64,000 nucleotides of DNA from CAYFVR01 sp046541515 (lineage in GTDB: Bacteria; Desulfobacterota; Desulfobacteria; Desulfobacterales; Desulfococcaceae), in NCBI GenBank assembly GCA_046541515.1, contig JBKHDD010000004.1, positions 17,833-81,832 of the forward strand, in the 5' to 3' direction. Each line of letters opens with the position of its first letter. Position 1 is the stretch's first letter. Positions 60,042 to 64,000 of this stretch are shown piece by piece. The notes under the pieces are model-generated. The model was not told the DNA's origin. It ran no database searches and was given only the letters and a program-made list of their open reading frames with translations. A program made the position numbers and the translations under genes.

Positions 60042-62144
60042 ATGGGTCGCGGGCGGATGGGCGACGGGGGAAGATCGGGGAAATTCTCCGGCCGCGCGGA
60101 AAAGTTGGCCGCTTTGGCATTGACCCGAAAGCCGGACAGCCCAGAGGGCCGCGCCGCGCGGGAGGCCCGGATACGGGCGTTGGTCGCCGAGCCGGGACTG
60201 GCCGATTCCCCGGAACGGCTGGGCAAGCTGGCCGAAGAAGTGGGACGGTTGCGCGACGACGCGGGAGGGCCGCCCGACACGTGCCGTCGGGTGCTGGAAG
60301 GGTTTCTGCGGGACCAGTTTCCGGACCACATTCCCGAAGGGCCCTGTTCCGACATCCTTGCCGAACTTTCGGCCTATTTAAACGAAGTGCGCCAATTCGG
60401 CCTCGCCCTTTCCCGGGGCGACCTTTCCGCCGAACTGCGGGCGGGGGGCGCCCTGGCGGGCGGGCTCAAGTCCCTCCAGGCCAGCCTCCGCCATCTCGCC
60501 TGGCAGACCCGGTCCATCGCCGACGGAAATCTCGACATCCGGGTCGATTTCATGGGGGATTTTTCCACCGCCTTCAACACCATGGCGCGAAGGCTTCGGG
60601 AAACCCGGGAGGCGCTTAAACGCCGGAACGCCGAGCTGGAGCAGGCCCGGGCCGCGGCGGAGGCGGCCAGCCGGGCCAAAAGCGATTTCCTGGCCAACGT
60701 CACCCACGAAATCCGGACGCCCATGAACATTATCCTGGGCTTTACGGAAGTGCTTGCCGCCGAGGTCGGCCAACCGCGGCACCGGGAATTTCTGCGGGCC
60801 ATGGACGCCAGCGGCCGTCTGTTGCTTACCCTGATCAACGACATTCTGGATTTGTCCCGGGTGGAGATGGGGAAACTGATCTTGACCCCGGCGCCGACCG
60901 ATATGCGCCAGGTGGCGCGGGAAATCGTCCAACTTTTCGAGGGGCGTGCCGCCGAGAAAAAGATTCGCATAGCGGCCGAGGCGGCGGCATCCGTTCCCGA
61001 CGCCGTGGTCCTGGACCCGATCCGGATGCGTCAGGTTCTGGTGAACCTGGTGGGCAACGCCGTCAAGTTCACCCGGCAAGGCGAAGTGCGAATTGGGATG
61101 GCCGGGCGGGCGGTGGACGGCGATCGCCTTGACTTGACCGTTACGGTCCAGGACACCGGGCCGGGCATTCCGCCCGCGGAACGGGAGCGGATCTTCGAGC
61201 CCTTCGTCCAGCGCCGGGAAATGAGCGGCGAGCCCACCGGGACCGGGCTGGGGCTGGCCATCGCCCGACGACTGGTCCGGCTGATGAACGGAAGCGTCCG
61301 GGTGACCGAAGCGCCCGGCGGCGGCGCCCTGTTCACCCTGGTGTTCCGGGACGTGCCCCTGGCGAAAAAGAGGGCGGAGGCACGGGAATCGGAGGACGGC
61401 CTTTTGGCGGAATCCCCTCGCTTTGCCGGCGGCCTGGTCCTGGTGGGGGACGACGTGGAGTTGAACCGGCGGCTGCTTCGGGCCATGCTTTCGGTTCAGG
61501 GCCTTGCGGTAATCGAGGCCGACGGCGGAACGGCGGTGCTGGAGGAAACCCGCGCCCGCAAACCCGATCTGGTGCTGCTGGACCTTCGTATGCCCGACCG
61601 GGACGGCGTTTCGGTGGCCCGGGAACTCCGGGCGTCCCCCGAAACTGCGGACATCCCCCTGGTTGCGGTAACGGCCACCATCCGCGCGGAGGAGCATGCC
61701 GCCGCGGAGGAGGTGTTCGACGCCGTGTTGATCAAGCCGGTGCGCCGCCGCCAGTTGAGCGAGGTGGTGGCGCGATTTCTATCCCCGGCCGAAACTTTTC
61801 CGCCGGACGCCGCCCCGGAACCGAATCCAAATCCAGACCCGCCCGCCCCGCCTTTGTTGTCTTCCGCCTCCGTAGACCGGCTGGTCCGGCTGGCGGAGCT
61901 GCTGGAACAGGATTTTCTTCCGGAATGGCGTCGGCTCACCGAGGTCATGGTGGTGGGCGATGTGGAGGATTTCGCCCGGCGGATTCGAGACCTGGGGCGC
62001 ACGTACCGGTGCGAGCCGGTTCGGGTCTGGGGGGAGCATCTGGCCCGTCGGGCCGATTCGGTGGATATTGCCGCCATTCGGCAGTCGCTGGACCGGTTTC
62101 CGGAGGTGATCGATGCCCTTCGGGAATTGTTGGGGGGGACTTAG
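60042..62144 (+). CDS. Hybrid histidine kinase
   Basis: About 700 aa. A HAMP-like segment (about 145-190) and coiled coil precede the HisKA box (NVTHEIRTPMNII, phospho-His222), then HATPase motifs VLVNLVGNAVKFT, DTGPGIPPAERERIFEPF and GTGLGLAIARRL, a REC domain (LLDLRMPDRDG) in which the usual DD acidic pair reads GDD, and a C-terminal Hpt-like helical part (from SSASVDRLVRLAELLE). No transmembrane segment, so it is soluble and probably senses through the V4R protein upstream. The start is uncertain: 60042 has AAGGGGA upstream, while an ATG at 60013 that overlaps the V4R stop gives another frame that ends after 36 codons and may indicate a frameshift near 60090. Confidence 0.83.
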   Translation: MGRGRMGDGGRSGKFSGRAEKLAALALTRKPDSPEGRAAREARIRALVAEPGLADSPERLGKLAEEVGRLRDDAGGPPDTCRRVLEGFLRDQFPDHIPEGPCSDILAELSAYLNEVRQFGLALSRGDLSAELRAGGALAGGLKSLQASLRHLAWQTRSIADGNLDIRVDFMGDFSTAFNTMARRLRETREALKRRNAELEQARAAAEAASRAKSDFLANVTHEIRTPMNIILGFTEVLAAEVGQPRHREFLRAMDASGRLLLTLINDILDLSRVEMGKLILTPAPTDMRQVAREIVQLFEGRAAEKKIRIAAEAAASVPDAVVLDPIRMRQVLVNLVGNAVKFTRQGEVRIGMAGRAVDGDRLDLTVTVQDTGPGIPPAERERIFEPFVQRREMSGEPTGTGLGLAIARRLVRLMNGSVRVTEAPGGGALFTLVFRDVPLAKKRAEARESEDGLLAESPRFAGGLVLVGDDVELNRRLLRAMLSVQGLAVIEADGGTAVLEETRARKPDLVLLDLRMPDRDGVSVARELRASPETADIPLVAVTATIRAEEHAAAEEVFDAVLIKPVRRRQLSEVVARFLSPAETFPPDAAPEPNPNPDPPAPPLLSSASVDRLVRLAELLEQDFLPEWRRLTEVMVVGDVEDFARRIRDLGRTYRCEPVRVWGEHLARRADSVDIAAIRQSLDRFPEVIDALRELLGGT

Positions 62145-62199
62145 GCCGCCGGGCCATCGAATCCTTTGCGGGAGCGGGCGAGGGAAGGGGGGCGAACCC

Positions 62200-62908
62200 A
62201 TGGACCCGGTGTCTTTGGCCGGCGAGGCGGCGAAAATTCTGGTCGTGGACGTTAATCCGCGAAACCTCCAACTGCTGTCCATGCTGCTTCGACCGGCCGG
62301 CTACCGGATCGTCGCCGCCCGGGACGGTCCCCGGGCGCTGAAATCCGCCGAGACAAGTGGTCCCGCCCTGGTTCTCTTGGAGGTGATGATGCCGGGATGG
62401 GACGGCTTTGAAGTCCGCCGTCGTCTGAAGACGGAACCCGGCACGCGGGAGATTCCCGGAGTTTTTTTGACCGCCCGGACGGAAACCGCAGACCTGATTG
62501 GCGGGTTTGAAATGGGGGCCGTGGATTATGTGACCAAACCCTTTGCCGGGGTCGAGCCGCCGGCCCGGGTCCGAACTCGCCTGGCGATGGTTCGGCAGGC
62601 GCGGCTTCGGGGGGGTGCTGGAAATGGCCGGCGCCGTCTGTCACGAATTGCATCAGCCCATGCAGGCGGTCCTTGGGCTCGCGGAAATGCAGGGGCGGGA
62701 AACCAAGGCCGACGGGGTCTTGTCGAACATCCGCGACCGGGCCGTCGCCATCCAGAAGGAGGTGTTGCGAATGCGGGGGATTGCCAATAAGCTGACCCGA
62801 ATTACCCGGTACGGTACCCGGGATTATCTGAACGGCCGCATCGTGGATATGGATCGTTCCGCGTCCGCCGAAAACGCCGATGCAACGGAACGGGGAGACA
62901 AGGCATGA
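62200..62908 (+). pseudogene. Response regulator with HisKA-like C-terminus, frameshifted at a G7 run
   Basis: REC domain first (ILVVDVNPRNLQLL, Glu in place of the acceptor Asp: ALVLLEVMMPGWDG, then DYVTKPFAG), joined to a HisKA-like helix pair (MAGAVCHELHQPMQAVLGLAE ... EVLRMRGIANKLTRITRYGTRDYL) without an ATPase domain. The two parts are in different frames; the shift falls at a run of seven G (62609-62615). Removing one G gives LRGVLEMAGAV in frame. The downstream ATG at 62905 overlaps the stop in the shifted frame, so that frame's end is genuine. Phase variation, a true frameshift or a sequencing error are all possible. Confidence 0.78.
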
Positions 62909-63867
62909 GGGATTCGCTGCGTCCGGACCGAACGGTGACGCCCCCTCGGGTGCTGATGGTGGACGACAACCCGCGCAACCTTCAGGTGCTCGGCGCCATT
63001 CTGAAACGGGAGGGATACGAGCTGATCGTGGCGGCGGACGGCCGCCAGGCCCTGAACGCCGTTCGCCGTACGCGGCCGGACTTGATTTTGATGGACGTGA
63101 TGATGCCGGTGATGGACGGCTTTGAGGCATGCCGGCGGATCAAATGCGAAGCCGAGGGGCGGGAGATCCCGTTGATTTTTCTCACCGCCCGAAACGAAAC
63201 CGACGATTTGCTCCAGGGCTTCGAGGCCGGCGCCGTGGATTACGTGACCAAGCCCTTCAATCAGGCCGAACTGCTGGCCCGCGTGCGCACCCACATCGAC
63301 CTGCGCCGTTCCCGCATGGCCCTGGAGACCGCCTACGCCGAGCTGGCCGCCGCCCATCGGCAATTGGAGCTGGCCGCCCGGACCGATCCGCTGACCGGCC
63401 TGTTCAATCGGCGGGAGATGATGGAGCGGATTACGGCGGAGGTGGGCCGATTCCAGCGCAACGGCGCGGTGTTTTCGTTGGCCATCGCGGATATTGATGA
63501 ATTCAAACCGTTTAACGACCGGTACGGCCATGCCTGCGGCGATCGGGTGCTGTGCGCGGTGGCCGACCGGATGCGCGACCGGATTCGTCGGCAGGACGTG
63601 GTGGGCCGTTGGGGCGGAGAGGAGTTTTTGGTGTTGTTGCCGGACACCGACCTGGAGGGGGCGGCGGCCGCCGCGGAAAACCTCCGCCAAGCCGTCCGTT
63701 CCACCGGGTGTCGCTGGGCCGGGGAGGAACTGTCGGTCACCGTGACCATCGGCGTCAGCGAATTCCAGGCCGACATGGACGCGGACGCCTGTCTCCGGGT
63801 GGCCGACAACCGCCTCTACGCCGGAAAAGCGGCCGGGAAAAATCGGGTGGTGGGCGTGGAAGAGTGA
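62905..63867 (+). CDS. Response regulator-diguanylate cyclase
   Basis: 320 aa: REC domain with Asp64 (LILMDVMMPVMDG), a linker helix, then GGDEF domain with TDPLTGLFNRR and active-site GGEEF (237-241). The product-inhibition I-site RxxD (Arg228-Asp231) is intact. It should make c-di-GMP when phosphorylated. Overlaps the upstream response-regulator gene by 4 bp, forming one signalling unit with the V4R and kinase genes. Confidence 0.93.
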   Translation: MRDSLRPDRTVTPPRVLMVDDNPRNLQVLGAILKREGYELIVAADGRQALNAVRRTRPDLILMDVMMPVMDGFEACRRIKCEAEGREIPLIFLTARNETDDLLQGFEAGAVDYVTKPFNQAELLARVRTHIDLRRSRMALETAYAELAAAHRQLELAARTDPLTGLFNRREMMERITAEVGRFQRNGAVFSLAIADIDEFKPFNDRYGHACGDRVLCAVADRMRDRIRRQDVVGRWGGEEFLVLLPDTDLEGAAAAAENLRQAVRSTGCRWAGEELSVTVTIGVSEFQADMDADACLRVADNRLYAGKAAGKNRVVGVEE

Positions 63868-64000
63868 CTGCCCTCTTCAAAGCCGGGACCGCTTTGGTTT
63901 GAACTTTCGGGAGATTGGTCTCCTCGGCTTTCCCAGGAACATCGATTGGGGTGCGCGGTCGAGGAAGATTCGCTCCCGGTGTTCCAATGCGGATTTCATT

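Overview
The window is high-GC bacterial DNA, densely coded on both strands. It looks like a chromosome segment of a Desulfobacterota (former deltaproteobacterial) anaerobe. Pointers are a membrane-anchored tetraheme c-type cytochrome, a PxxKW cysteine-rich protein, an F-ATPase whose Fo genes stand apart from F1 and whose c subunit carries a sodium-type ion site, tungstate uptake next to a molybdenum/tungsten storage protein, and response regulators with DUF4388 domains. The phylum is inferred from gene content; there is no rRNA gene here and I recognised no tRNA.

Layout. 1-6.5 kb: a two-domain CDP-alcohol phosphatidyltransferase (cut by the window edge), a secreted dienelactone hydrolase, a lipoprotein, a Mut7-C protein, a fused double Nudix hydrolase and an RsbW/STAS-type regulatory pair. 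6.6-10.4 kb: DUF3108 protein and pyrK, then atpZ-like, atpI, atpB, atpE. 10.4-15.3 kb: uvrA and a divergent dnaA. 15.5-22 kb (minus): rpsF-rpsR-DUF2232-rplI-dnaB-hflX, a 15-bp minisatellite, an inositol-monophosphatase-family gene and a small Cys protein. 22-34 kb: TolC-like lipoprotein with SH3 domains, PaaK-type CoA ligase, M24 peptidase, a PEP-CTERM protein, PxxKW protein, aminotransferase, ClC channel with CBS domains, LUD protein and a chemoreceptor-PilZ fusion. 34-38.7 kb: acyl-CoA synthetase, a broken acetate-transporter gene and a CoA-ester lyase. 39-43.5 kb: tupABC plus a MoSto-like storage gene interrupted by one in-frame amber codon. 44-53 kb: tetraheme cytochrome, then a sugar/cyclitol-like cluster (two TIM-barrel epimerase-like genes, an EboD-like sugar-phosphate cyclase, two SDRs, an alkaline-phosphatase-fold hydrolase) split by an AT-rich island carrying a two-gene cassette with a DUF3883 nuclease-like protein. 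53-64 kb: signalling genes (ACT, Hpt, REC-DUF4388, cyclic-nucleotide-binding protein, V4R, hybrid kinase, REC-GGDEF), with a decayed lipoprotein gene and a frameshifted response regulator.

The strongest leads are the AT-rich two-gene island (49.9-52.1 kb), the tungstate import/storage locus with its amber codon, and the EboD-like cyclase cluster. Several loci carry single disruptions (the amber codon, a G7 frameshift, a stop-less RsbW-like frame, a multi-frameshift satP, a lipoprotein gene with a lost lipobox and a UGA). Together they suggest either uncorrected assembly errors or ongoing gene decay, and read-level checking would separate these. A c-di-GMP theme recurs: one diguanylate cyclase and two PilZ proteins.
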